Source of the DNA: Eledone cirrhosa
Taxonomy: Eukaryota; Mollusca; Cephalopoda; Octopoda; Eledonidae
Direction: 5' to 3'
Length of the DNA: 64,000 nucleotides
Assembly (NCBI GenBank): GCA_964016885.1
Contig: OZ024742.1
Span: forward strand, 361,277,573 to 361,341,572
The notes under the pieces are model-generated. The model did not search any database and was not told where the DNA came from. It was given only the letters and a program-made list of their open reading frames with translations. This document shows positions 1-15,900 of the stretch, piece by piece (within the stretch, counting starts at the first letter, position 1; every line of letters begins with the position of its first letter). A program made the translations under genes and the position numbers.

Positions 1-262
1 TACCATCGTAAAAGGGTATATATAGCTATACATAGAATTACCATTAACAAACAGTATATAGCTATACACAGAATTACCATCAATAAAGGGTATATAGCTA
101 TACATAGAATTACCATCATTAAAGTGTATATAGCTATACATAGAATTACCATCATCAAAGGGTATATTGCTATACATAGAATTACCATCATCAAAGGGTA
201 TATAGCTATACATAGAATTACCATCATCAAAGGGTATATAGCTATACATAGAATTACCATCG

Positions 263-1993
263 TCAAAGGGTATATATAGCTATACATAGAATTACCATTA
301 ACAAACAGTATATAGCTATACACAGAATTACCATCAACCAAGGGTATATAGCTATACATAGAATTACCATCAACAAACAGTATATAGCTATACACAGAAT
401 TACCATCAACAAAGGGTATATAGCTATACATAGAATTACCATCAAAAACAGTATATAGCTATACATAGAATTACCATCAACAAACAGTATATAGGTATAC
501 ATAGAATTACCATCAACAAACAGTATATAGCTATACATAGAATTACCATCAACAAACAGTATATAGCTATACACAGAATTACCATCAACAAAGGGTATAT
601 AGCTATACATAGAATTACCATCAACAAACAGTATATAGCTATACATAGAATTACCATCAACAAACAGTATATAGCTATACATAGAATTACCATCAACAAA
701 CAGTATATAGCTATACACAGAATTACCATCATCAAAGGGTATATAGCTATGCCTAGAATTACCATCAACAAACAGTATATAGCTATACATAGAATTACCA
801 TCATCAAAGGGTATATAGCTATACATAGAATTACCATCATCAAAGTGTATATATAGCTATACATAGAATTACCATCAACAAAGGGTACATAGCTATACAC
901 AGAATTACCATCATCAAAGGGTATATAGCTATACATAGAATTACCATCATCAAAGGGTATATATAGCTATACATAGAATTACCATCAACAAAGGGTATAT
1001 AGCTATACATAGAATTACCATCATCAAAGGGTATATAGCTATACATAGAATTACCATCAACGAACAGTATATAACTATACACAGAATTACCATCATCAAA
1101 GGGTATATATAGCTATACATAGAATTACCATTATCAAAGGGTATATAGCTATACATAGAATTACCATGATCAAAGGGTATATAGCTATACATAGAATTAC
1201 CATCATCAAAGGGTATATAGCTATACATAGAATTACCATGATCATAGGGTATATAGCTATACATAGAATTACCATCAACAAAGGGTATATAGCTATACAT
1301 AGAATTACCATCATCAAAGGGTATATAAGCTATACATAGAATTACCATCATCAAACAGTATATAGCTATACATAGAGTTACCATGATCAAAGGGTATATA
1401 TAGCTATACATAGAATTACCATCAACAAAAAGTATATAGCTATACATAGAATTACCATCATCAAAGGGTATATAGTTATACATAGAATTACCATGATCAA
1501 AGCGTATATATAGCCATACATAGAATTACCATCATCAAAAAGTATATAGCTATACATAGAATTACGATCAACAAACAGTATATAGCTATACATAGAATTA
1601 CCATCAACAAACAGTATATAGCTATACATAGAATTACCATCAACAAACAGTATATAGCTATACACAGAATTACCACCATCAAAGGGTATATATAGCTATA
1701 CATAGAATTACCATCAACAAACAGTATATAGCTATACATAGAATTACCATCATCAAAGGGTATATAGCTATACATAGAATTACCATGATCAAAGGGTATA
1801 TATAGCTATACATAGAATTACCATCATCAAAAGGTATATAGCTATACATAGAATTACCATCAACAAACAGTATATAGCCATACATAGAATTACCATCAAC
1901 AAAGGGTATATAGCTATACATAGAATTACCATCATCAAAGGGTATATAGCTATACATAGAATTACCATCAACAAACAGTATATAGCTATACAC
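263..1993. repeat. Higher-order block, repeated at 8006-9736
   Basis: The order of monomer variants here recurs at 8006-9736 with a constant offset of 7,743 bp over about 1.7 kb. Shared private features include the CATCGTC start, the ATCAAAAACAG monomer near 450, the TATAGGTATAC monomer near 492, the TACATAG landmark at 886 and the GATCATAGGG variant near 1,240. The two copies differ at only a few bases (for example an extra TATATATAG near 8,172). To the right of 1,993 the copies diverge by gain and loss of whole monomers. This indicates duplication of a multi-monomer unit, not independent amplification of single monomers. Confidence 0.9.
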
Positions 1994-2721
1994 AGAATTA
2001 CCATCATCAAAGGGTATATATAGCTATACATAGAATTACCATCATCAAAGGGTATATAGCTATACATAGAATTACCATGATCAAAGGGTATATAGCTATA
2101 CATAGAATTACCATCAACAAAGGGTATATAGCTATACATAGAATTACCATCATCAAAGGGTATATAAGCTATACATAGAATTACCATCAACAAAGGGGAT
2201 ATAGCCATACATAGAATTACCATCATCAAAGGGTATATAGCTATACATAGAATTACCATGATCAAAGGGTATATAGCTATACATAGAATTACCATCAACA
2301 AAGGGTATATAGCTATACATAGAATTACCATCATCAAAGGGTATATAAGCTATACATAGAATTACCATCAACAAACAGTATATAGCTATACATAGAATTA
2401 CCATGATCAAAGGGTATATATAGCTATACATAGAATTACCATCAACAAAAAGTATATAGCTATACATAGAATTACCATCACCAAAGGGTATATAGCTATA
2501 CATAGAATTACCATGATCAAAGGCTATATAGAGCTATACATAGAATTACCATCATCAAAAGGTATATAGCTATACATAGAATTACCATCAACAAACAGTA
2601 TATAGCCATACATAGAATTACCATCAACAAAGGGTATATAGCTATACATAGAATTACCATCATCAAAGAGTATATAGCTATACATAGAATTACCATCAAC
2701 AAACAGTATATAGCTATACAC
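1789..2721. repeat. Higher-order block, repeated at 4622-5554
   Basis: This block recurs at 4622-5554 with an offset of 2,833 bp. It carries the GGGGATATAGCCATAC monomer (near 2,196 and 5,029) and the GGCTATATAGAGC monomer (near 2,523 and 5,356). Immediately upstream, 1387-1775 matches 4330-4718 with an offset of 2,943 bp. The change in offset of 110 bp equals about three monomers, so the copies differ by removal of whole monomers between otherwise collinear stretches. Confidence 0.85.
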
Positions 2722-5700
2722 AGAATTACCATCATCAAAGGGTATATATAGCTATACATAGAATTACCATCATCAAAGGGTATATAGCTATACATAGAAT
2801 TACCATGATCAAAGGGTATATAGCTATACATAGAATTACCATCAACAAAGGGTATATAGCTATACATAGAATTACCATCATCAAAGGGTATATAGCTATA
2901 TGTAGAATTACCATCATCAAAAGGTATATAGCTATAGATAGAATTACCATCAACAAACAGTATATAGCTATACACAGAATTACCATCAACAAAGGGTATA
3001 TAGCTATACATAGAATTACCATCATCAAAGGGTATATTGCTATACATAGAATTACCATCATCAAAGGGTATAGAGCTATACATAGAATTACCATTATCAA
3101 AGGGTATATAGCTATACATAGAATTACCATCGTCAAAGGGTATATATAGCTATACATAGAATTACCATTAACAAACAGTATATAGCTATACACAGAATTA
3201 CCATCAACCAAGTGTATATAGCTATACATAGAATTACCATCAACAAACAGTATATAGCTATACATAGAATTACCATCAACAAACAGTATATAGCTATACA
3301 CAGAATTACCATCAACAAAGGGTATATAGCTATACATAGAATTACCATCATTAAAGTGTATATAGCTATACATAGAATTACCATCATCAAAGGGTATATT
3401 GCTATACATAGAATTACCATCATCAAAGGGTATATAGCTATACATAGAATTACCATCATCAAAGGGTATATAGCTATACATAGAATTACGATCGTCAAAG
3501 GGTATATATAGCTATACATAGAATTACCATTAACAAACAGTATATAGCTATACACAGAATTACTATCAACAAACAGTATATAGCTATACATAGAATTACC
3601 ATCAACAAACAGTATATAGCTATACACAGAATTAGCATCATCAAACAGTATATAGCTATACATAGAATTACCATCAACAAACAGTATATAGCTATACACA
3701 GAATTACCATCAACAAAGGGTATATAGCTATACATAGAATTACCATCAACAAACAGTATATAGCTATACATAGAATTACCATCAACAAACAGTATATAGC
3801 TATACATAGAATTACCATCAACAAACAGTATATAGCTATACACAGAATTACCATCATCAAAGGGTATATAGCTATGCCTAGAATTACCATCAACAAACAG
3901 TATATAGCTATACATAGAATTACCATCATCAAAGGGTATATAGCTATACATAGAATTACCATCATCAAAGTGTATATATAGCTATACATAGAATTACCAT
4001 CAACAAAGGGTACATAGCTATACACAGAATTACCATCATCAAAGGGTATATAGCTATACATAGAATTACCATCATCAAAGGGTATATATAGCTATACATA
4101 GAATTACCATCAACAAAGGGTATATAGCTATACATAGAATTACCATCATCAAAGGGTATATAGCTATACATAGAATTACCATGATCATAGGGTATATAGC
4201 TATACATAGAATTACCATCAACAAAGGGTATATAGCTATACATAGAATTACCATCATCAAAGGGTATATAAGCTATACATAGAATTACCATCATCAAACA
4301 GTATATAGCTATACATAGAGTTACCATGATCAAAGGGTATATATAGCTATACATAGAATTACCATCAACAAAATGTATATAGCTATACATAGAATTACCA
4401 TCATCAAAGGGTATATAGCTATACATAGAATTACCATGATCAAAGCGTATATATAGCTATACATAGAATTACCATCATCAAAAGGTATATAGCTATACAT
4501 AGAATTACGATCAACAAACAGTATATAGCTATACATAGAATTACCATCAACAAACAGTATATAGCTATACATAGAATTACCATCAACAAACAGTATATAG
4601 CTATACACAGAATTACCACCATCAAAGGGTATATATAGCTATACATAGAATTACCATCAACAAACAGTATATAGCTATACATAGAATTACCATCATCAAA
4701 GGGTATATAGCTATACATAGAATTACCATGATCAAAGGGTATATATAGCTATACATAGAATTACCATCATCAAAAGGTATATAGCTATACATAGAATTAC
4801 CATCAACAAACAGTATATAGCCATACATAGAATTACCATCAACAAAGGGTATATAGCTATACATAGAATTACCATCATCAAAGGGTATATAGCTATACAT
4901 AGAATTACCATGATCAAAGGGTATATAGCTATACATAGAATTACCATCAACAAAGGGTATATAGCTATACATAGAATTACCATCATCAAAGGGTATATAA
5001 GCTATACATAGAATTACCATCAACAAAGGGGATATAGCCATACATAGAATTACCATCATCAAAGGGTATATAGCTATACATAGAATTACCATGATCAAAG
5101 GGTATATAGCTATACATAGAATTACCATCAACAAAGGGTATATAGCTATACATAGAATTACCATCATCAAAGGGTATATAAGCTATACATAGAATTACCA
5201 TCAACAAACAGTATATAGCTATACATAGAATTACCATGATCAAAGGGTATATATAGCTATACATAGAATTACCATCAATAAAAAGTATATAGCTATACAT
5301 AGAATTACCATCACCAAAGGGTATATAGCTATACATAGAATTACCATGATCAAAGGCTATATAGAGCTATACATAGAATTACCATCATCAAAAGGTATAT
5401 AGCTATACATAGAATTACCATCAACAAACAGTATATAGCCATACATAGAATTACCATCAACAAAGGGTATATAGCTATACATAGAATTACCATCATCAAA
5501 GAGTATATAGCTATACATAGAATTACCATCAACAAACAGTATATAGCTATACACAGAATTACCATCATCAAAGGGTATATATAGCTATACATAGAATTAC
5601 CATCATCAAAGGGTATATAGCTATACATAGAATTACCATGATCAAAGGGTATATAGCTATACATAGAATTACCATCAACAAAGGGTATATAGCTATACAT

Positions 5701-8700
5701 AGAATTACCATCATCAAAGGGTATATAAGCTATACATAGAATTACCATCAACAAAGGGGATATAGCCATACATAGAATTACCATCAACAAAGGGGATATA
5801 GCCATACATAGAATTACCATCATCAAAGGGTATATAGCTATACATAGAATTACCATCATCAAAGGGTATATAAGCTATACATAGAATTACCATCATCAAA
5901 GGGTATATAGCTATACATAGAATTACCATCATGAAAGGGTATATATAGCTATACATAGAATTACCATCATCAAAGGGTATATAGCTGTACATAGAATTAC
6001 CATCAACAAACAGTATATAGATATACACAGAATTACCATCATCAAAGGGTATATATAGCTATACATAGAATTACCATCATCAAAGGGTATATAAGCTATA
6101 CATAGAATTACCATCAACAAAGGTTATATAGCTATACACAGAATTACCATCAACAAACAGTATAGAGCTATACATAGAATTACCATCACAAAGGGTATAT
6201 AGCTATACATAGAATTACCATCATCAAAGGGTATATAAAGCTATACATAGAATTACCATCATCAAACAGTATATAGCTATACATAGAATTACCATCATCA
6301 AAGGGTATATATAACTATACATAGAATTAATTCATCAAAGGGTATATAGCTATACACAGAATTACCATCAACAAACAGTATATAGCTATACATAGAATTG
6401 CCATCAACAAAGGGTATATATAGCTATACATAGAATTACCATCATCAAAGGGTATATAGCTATACATAGAATTACATCAACAAAGGGTATATAGCTATAC
6501 ATAGAATTACCATCATCAAAGGGTATATAGCTATACATAGAATTACCATCAACAAAGGGTATATAGCTAAACATAGAATTACCATTATCAAAGGGTATAT
6601 AGCTATACCTAGAATTACCATCTTCAAAGGGTATATAAGCTATACATAGAATTACCATCAACAAAGGGTATATAGCTATACATAGAATTACCATCATCAA
6701 ATGGTATAAAAGCTATACATAGAATTACCATCAACAAAGGGTATATAGCTATACATAGAATTACCATCATCAAACAGTATATAGCTATACATAGAATTAC
6801 CATCAACAAACGGTATATGTAGCTATACATAGAATTACCATCATCAAAGGGTATATAGCTATACATAGAATTACCATCATCAAAGGGTATATAGCTATAC
6901 ATAGAATTACCATCATCAAACAGTATATAGCTATACATAGAATTACCATCAACAAAGAGTATATATAGCTATACATAGAATTACCATCATCAAAGGGTAT
7001 ATAGCTATACATAGAATTACCATCATCAAAGGGTATATAGCTATACATAGAATTACCATCATCAAAGGGTATATAGCTATACATAGAATTACCATCAACA
7101 AACAGTATATAGCTATACACAGAATTACCATCATTAAAGGGTATATATAGCTATACATAGAATTACCATCATCAAAGGGTATATAAGCTATACATAGAAT
7201 TACCATCATCAAAGGGTATATAGCTATACATAGAATTACCATCAACAAACAGTATATAGCTATACACAGAATTACCATCATCAAAGTGTATATATAGCTA
7301 TACATAGAATTAACATCATCAAAGGGTATATAGCTATACATAGAATTACCATGATCAAAGGGTATATAGCTATACATAGAATTACCATCAACAAAGAGTA
7401 TATAGCTATACATAAAATTACCATCATCAAAGGGTATATAAGCTATACATAGGATTACCATCAACAAAGGGTATATAGCTATACATAGAATTACCATCAT
7501 CAAAGGGTATATAGCTATATGTAGAATTACCATCATCAAAAGGTATATAGCTATAGATAGAATTACCATCAACAAACAGTATATAGCTATACACAGAATT
7601 ACCATCAACAAAGGGTATATAGCTATACATAGAATTACCATCATCAAAGGGTATATAGCTATACATAGAATTACCATCGTCAAAGGGTATATATAGCTAT
7701 ACATAGAATTACCATTAACAAACAGTATATAGCTATACACAGAATTACCATCAACCAAGGGTATATAGCTATACATAGAATTACCATCAACAAACAGTAT
7801 ATAGCTATACATAGAATTACCATCAACAAACAGTATATAGCTATACACAGAATTACCATCAACAAAGGGTATATAGCTATACATAGAATTACCATCATTA
7901 AAGTGTATATAGCTATACATAGAATTACCATCATCAAAGGGTATATAGCTATACATAGAATTACCATCATCAAAGGGTATATAGCTATACATAGAATTAC
8001 CATCGTCAAAGGGTATATATAGCTATACATAGAATTACCATTAACAAACAGTATATAGCTATACACAGAATTACCATCAACCAAGGGTATATAGCTATAC
8101 ATAGAATTACCATCAACAAACAGTATATAGCTATACACAGAATTACCATCAACAAAGGGTATATAGCTATATATAGAATTACCATCAAAAACAGTATATA
8201 GCTATACATAGAATTACCATCAACAAACAGTATATAGGTATACATAGAATTACCATCAACAAACAGTATATAGCTATACATAGAATTACCATCAACAAAC
8301 AGTATATAGCTATACACAGAATTACCATCAACAAAGGGTATATAGCTATACATAGAATTACCATCAACAAACAGTATATAGCTATACATAGAATTACCAT
8401 CAACAAACAGTATATAGCTATACATAGAATTACCATCAACAAACAGTATATAGCTATACACAGAATTACCATCATCAAAGGGTATATAGCTATGCCTAGA
8501 ATTACCATCAACAAACAGTATATAGCTATACATAGAATTACCATCATCAAAGGGTATATAGCTATACATAGAATTACCATCATCAAAGTGTATATATAGC
8601 TATACATAGAATTACCATCAACAAAGGGTACATAGCTATACACAGAATTACCATCATCAAAGGGTATATAGCTATACATAGAATTACCATCATCAAAGGG

Positions 8701-11130
8701 TATATATAGCTATACATAGAATTACCATCAACAAAGGGTATATAGCTATACATAGAATTACCATCATCAAAGGGTATATAGCTATACATAGAATTACCAT
8801 CAACGAACAGTATATAACTATACACAGAATTACCATCATCAAAGGGTATATATAGCTATACATAGAATTACCATTATCAAAGGGTATATAGCTATACATA
8901 GAATTACCATGATCAAAGGGTATATAGCTATACATAGAATTACCATCATCAAAGGGTATATAGCTATACATAGAATTACCATGATCATAGGGTATATAGC
9001 TATACATAGAATTACCATCAACAAAGGGTATATAGCTATACATAGAATTACCATCATCAAAGGGTATATAAGCTATACATAGAATTACCATCATCAAACA
9101 GTATATAGCTATACATAGAGTTACCATGATCAAAGGGTATATATAGCTATACATAGAATTACCATCAACAAAAAGTATATAGCTATACATAGAATTACCA
9201 TCATCAAAGGGTATATAGCTATACATAGAATTACCATGATCAAAGCGTATATATAGCTATACATAGAATTACCATCATCAAAAGGTATATAGCTATACAT
9301 AGAATTACGATCAACAAACAGTATATAGCTATACATAGAATTACCATCAACAAACAGTATATAGCTATACATAGAATTACCATCAACAAACAGTATATAG
9401 CTATACACAGAATTACCACCATCAAAGGGTATATATAGCTATACATAGAATTACCATCAACAAACAGTATATAGCTATACATAGAATTACCATCATCAAA
9501 GGGTATATAGCTATACATAGAATTACCATGATCAAAGGGTATATATAGCTATACATAGAATTACCATCATCAAAAGGTATATAGCTATACATAGAATTAC
9601 CATCAACAAACAGTATATAGCCATACATAGAATTACCATCAACAAAGGGTATATAGCTATACATAGAATTACCATCATCAAAGTGTATATAGCTATACAT
9701 AGAATTACCATCAACAAACAGTATATAGCTATACACAGAATTACCATCATCAAAGGGTATATATAGCTATACATAGAATTACCATCATCAAAGGGTATAT
9801 AGCTATACATAGAATTACCATGATCAAAGGGTATATAGCTATACATAGAATTACCATCAACAAAGGGTATCTAGCTATACATAGAATTACCATCATCAAA
9901 GGGTATATAAGCTATACATAGAATTACCATCAACAAAGGGGATATAGCCATACATAGAATTACCATCAACAAAGGGGATATAGCCATACATAGAATTACC
10001 ATCATCAAAGGGTATATAGCTATACATAGAATTACCATCATCAAAGGGTATATAAGCTATACATAGAATTACCATCATCAAAGGGTATATAGCTATACAT
10101 AGAATTACCATCATGAAAGGGTATATATAGCTATACATAGAATTACCATCATCAAAGGGTATATAGCTATACATAGAATTACCATCAACAAACAGTATAT
10201 AGCGATACACGTAATTACCATCATCAAAGGGTATATATAGCTATACATAGAATTACCATCATCAAAGGGTATATAAGCTATACATAGAATTACCATCAAC
10301 AAAGGGTATATAGCTATACACAGAATTACCATCAACAAACAGTATAGAGCTATACATAGTATTACCATCATCAAAGGGTATATAGCTATACATAGAATTA
10401 CCATCATCAAAGGGTATATAGCTATACATAGAATTACCATCAACAAAGGGTATATAGCTAAACATAGAATTACCATTATCAAAGGGTATATAGCTATACC
10501 TAGAATTACCATCTTCAAAGGGTATATAAGCTATACATAGAATTACCATCAACAAAGGGTATATAGCTATACATAGAATTACCATCATCAAATGGTATAA
10601 TAGCTATACATAGAATTACCATCAACAAAGGGTATATAGCTATACATATAATTACCATCATCAAACAGTATATAGCTATACATAGAATTACCATCAACAA
10701 ACGGTATATGTAGCTATACATAGAATTACCATCATCAAAGGGTATATAGCTATACATAGAATTACCATCATCAAAGGGTATATAGCTATACATAGAATTA
10801 CCATCAACAAACAGTATATAGCTATACATAGAATTACCATCATCAAAGGGTATATAGCTATACATAGAATTACCATCATCAAACAGTATATAGCTATACA
10901 TAGAATTACCATCAACAAACAGTATATAGCTATACACAGAATTACCATCATTAAAGGGTATATATAGCTATACATAGAATTACCATCATCAAAGGGTATA
11001 TAAGCTATACATAGAATTACCATCATCAAAGGGTATATAGCTATACATAGAATTACCATCATCAAAGTGTATATATAGCTATACATAGAATTACCATCAT
11101 CAAAGGGTATATAGCTATACATAGAATTAC

Positions 11131-12990
11131 CATGATCAAAGGGTATATAGCTATACATAGAATTACCATCAACAAAGAGTATATAGCTATACATAAAATT
11201 ACCATCATCAAAGGGTATATAAGCTATACATAGGATTACCATCAACAAAGGGTATATAGCTATACATAGAATTACCATCATCAAAGGGTATATAGTTATA
11301 TGTAGAATTACCATCATCAAAAGGTATATAGCTATACATAGAATTACCATCAACAAACAGTATATAGCTATACATAGAATTACCATCAACAAACAGTATA
11401 TAGCTATACACAGAATTACCATCAACAAAGGGTATATAGCTATACATAGAATTACCATCATTAAATGTATATAGCTATACATAGAATTACCATCATCAAA
11501 GGGTATATTGCTATACATAGAATTACCATCATCAAAGGGTATATAGCTATACATAGAATTACCATCATCAAAGGGTATATAGCTATACATAGAATTACCA
11601 TCGTCAAAGGGTATATATAGCTATACATAGAATTACCATTAACAAACAGTATATAGCTATACACAGAATTACCATCAACCAAGGGTATATAGCTATACAT
11701 AGAATTACCATCAACAAACAGTATATAGCTATACACAGAATTACCATCAACAAAGGGTATATAGCTATACATAGAATTACCATCAAAAACAGTATATAGC
11801 TATACATAGAATTACCATCAACAAACAGTATATAGGTATACATAGAATTACCATCAACAAACAGTATATACCTATACATAGAATTACCATCAACAAACAG
11901 TATATAGCTATACACAGAATTACCATCAACAAAGGGTATATAGCTATACATAGAATTACCATCATCAAAGTGTATATATAGCTATACATAGAATTACCAT
12001 CAACAAAGGGTACATAGCTATACACAGAATTACCATCATCAAAGGGTATATAGCTATACATAGAATTACCATCATCAAAGGGTATATATAGCTATACATA
12101 GAATTACCATCAACAAAGGGTATATAGCTATATATAGAATTACATCAACAAAGGGTATATAGCTATACATAGAATTACCATCAACAAACAGTATATAGCT
12201 ATACATAGAATTACCATCATCAAACAGTATATAGCTATACATAGAATTACAACCAACATACAGTATATAGCTATACATAGAATTACCATCATCAAAGGGT
12301 ATATTTAGCTATACATAGAATTACCATCATCAAACAGTATATAGCTATACACAGAATTACCATCATCAAAGGGTATATAGCTATACATAGAATTACTATC
12401 ATCAAACAGTATATAGCTATACATAGAATTACCATCATCAAAGGGTATATAGCTATACACAGAATTACCATCAACAAACAGTATATAGCTATACATAGAA
12501 TTACCATCATCAAAGGGTATATAGCTATACACAGAATTACCATCAACAAACAGTATATAGCTATATATAGAATTACCATCAACAAACAGTATATAGCTAT
12601 ACATAGAATTAGCATCATCAAACAGTATATAGCTATACATAGAATTACCATCAACAAAGGGTATATATATAGCTATACATAGAATTAATTCATCAAAGGG
12701 TATATAGCTATACATAGAATTACCTTCATCAAACTGTATATAGCTATACACAGAATTACCATCAACAAACAGTATATAGCTATACATAGAATTGCCATCA
12801 ACAAAGGGTATATATAGCTATACATAGAATTACCATCATCAAAGGGTATATAGCTATACATAGAATTACATCAACAAAGGGTATATAGCTATACATAGAA
12901 TTACCATCATCAAAGGGTATATAGCTATACGTAGAATTACCATTATCAAAGGGTATATAGCTTTACATAGAATTACATCAACAAAGGGTA
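11131..12990. repeat. Higher-order block, repeated at 15084-16943
   Basis: About 1.86 kb recurs with a constant 3,953-bp offset. Rare variants are identical in both: CATAAAATTACC (near 11,191 and 15,145), ATAGTTATATGTAG (near 11,293 and 15,246), CAACCAACATACAG (near 12,250 and 16,204) and AGCTTTACATAG (near 12,960 and 16,913). Collinearity continues to about 14,340 and 18,800 with small indels of whole monomers. Two adjacent tiles of about 4 kb therefore occupy roughly 11.1-19 kb. The sharing of singletons makes this one of the youngest large duplications in the array. Confidence 0.9.
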
Positions 12991-15900
12991 TATAGCTATA
13001 CATAGAATTACCATCATCAAAGGGTATATAGCTATACATAGAATTACCATCAACAAAGGGTATATAGCTATACATAGAATTACCATCATCAAACAGTATA
13101 TAGCTATACATAGAATTACCATCAACAAAGGGTATATGTAGCTATACATAGAATTACCATCATCAAAGGGTATATAGCTATACATAGAATTACCATCATC
13201 AAAGGTTATATAGCTATACATAGAATGACCATCAACAAACAGTATATAGCTATACATAGAATTACCATCATCAAAGGGTATATAGCTATACATAGAATTA
13301 CCATCATCAAACAGTATATAGCTATACATAGAATTACCATCAACAAAGAGTATATATAGCTATACATAGAATTACCATCATCAAAGGGTATATAGCTATA
13401 CATAGAATTACCATCATCAAAGGGTATATAGCTATACATAGAATTACCATCATCAAAGGGTATATAGCTATACATAGAATTACCATCAACAAACATTATA
13501 TAGCTATACACAGAATTACCATCATCAAAGGGTATATATAGCTATACATAGAATTACCATCATCAAAGGGTATATAAGCTATACATAGAATTAACATCAT
13601 CAAAGGGTATATAGCTATACATAGAATTACCATCAACAAACAGTATATAGCTATACACAGAATTACCATGATCAAAGTGTATATATAGCTATACATAGAA
13701 TTACCATGATCAAAGGGTATATAGCTATACATAGAATTACCATCAACAAAGAGTATATAGCTATACATAGAATTACCATCATCAAAGGGTATATAAGCTA
13801 TACATAGAATTACCATCAACAAAGGTTATATAGCTATACATAGAATTACCATCATCAAAGGGTATATAGCTATATGTAGAATTACCATCATCAAAAGGTA
13901 TATAGCTATACATAGAATTACCATCAACAAACAGTATATAGCTATACATAGAATTACTATCAACAAACAGTATATAGCTATACACAGAATTACCATCAAC
14001 AAAGGGTATATAGCTATACATAGAATTACCATCATTAAAGTGTATATAGCTATACATAGAATTACCATCATCAAAGGGTATATAGCTATACATAGAATTA
14101 CCATCGTCAAAGGGTATATATAGCTATACATAGAATTACCATCAACAACCAGTATATAGCTATACACAGAATTACCATCAACCAAGGGTATAAAGCTATA
14201 CATAGAATTACCATCAACAAAGGGTATATAGCTATACATAGAATTACCATCAACAAACAGTATATAGCTATACATAGAATTACCATCAACAAAGGGTATG
14301 TAGCTATACATAGAATTACCATCAACAAACAGTATATAGCTATACATTGAATTGCCATCAACAAAGGGTATATATAGCTATACATAGAATTACCATCATC
14401 AAAGGGTATATAGCTATACATAGAATTACATCAACAAAGGGTATATAGCTATACATAGAATTACCATCATCAAAGGGTATATAGCTATACATAGAATTAC
14501 CATCAACAAAGGGTATATAGCTAAACATAGAATTACCATTATCAAAGGGTATATAGCTATACATAGAATTACCATCTTCAAAGGGTATATAAGCTATACA
14601 TAGAATTACCATCAACAAAGGGTATATAGCTATACATAGAATTACCATCATCAAATGGTATAATAGCTATACATAGAATTACCATCAACAAAGGGTATAT
14701 AGCTATACATATAATTACCATCATCAAACAGTATATAGCTATACATAGAATTACCATCAACAAACGGTATATGTAGCTATACATAGAATTACCATCATCA
14801 AAGGGTATATAGCTATACATAGAATTACCATCATCAAAGGGTATATAGCTATACATAGAATTACCATCATCAAACAGTATATAGCTATACATAGAATTAC
14901 CATCAACAAACAGTATATAGCTATACACAGAATTACCATCATTAAAGGGTATATATAGCTATACATAGAATTACCATCATCAAAGGGTATATAAGCTATA
15001 CATAGAATTACCATCATCAAAGGGTATATAGCTATACATAGAATTACCATGATCAAAGGGTATATAGCTATACATAGAATTACCATGATCAAAGGGTATA
15101 TAGCTATACATAGAATTACCATCAACAAAGAGTATATAGCTATACATAAAATTACCATCATCAAAGGGTATATAAGCTATACATAGGATTACCATCAACA
15201 AAGGGTATATAGCTATACATAGAATTACCATCATCAAAGGGTATATAGTTATATGTAGAATTACCATCATCAAAAGGTATATAGCTATACATAGAATTAC
15301 CATCAACAAACAGTATATAGCTATACATAGAATTACCATCAACAAACAGTATATAGCTATACACAGAATTACCATCAACAAAGGGTATATAGCTATACAT
15401 AGAATTACCATCATTAAATGTATATAGCTATACATAGAATTACCATCATCAAAGGGTATATTGCTATACATAGAATTACCATCATCAAAGGGTATATAGC
15501 TATACATAGAATTACCATCATCAAAGGGTATATAGCTATACATAGAATTACCATCGTCAAAGGGTATATATAGCTATACATAGAATTACCATTAACAAAC
15601 AGTATATAGCTATACACAGAATTACCATCAACCAAGGGTATATAGCTATACATAGAATTACCATCAACAAACAGTATATAGCTATACACAGAATTACCAT
15701 CAACAAAGGGTATATAGCTATACATAGAATTACCATCAAAAACAGTATATAGCTATACATAGAATTACCATCAACAAACAGTATATAGGTATACATAGAA
15801 TTACCATCAACAAACAGTATATACCTATACATAGAATTACCATCAACAAACAGTATATAGCTATACACAGAATTACCATCAACAAAGGGTATATAGCTAT

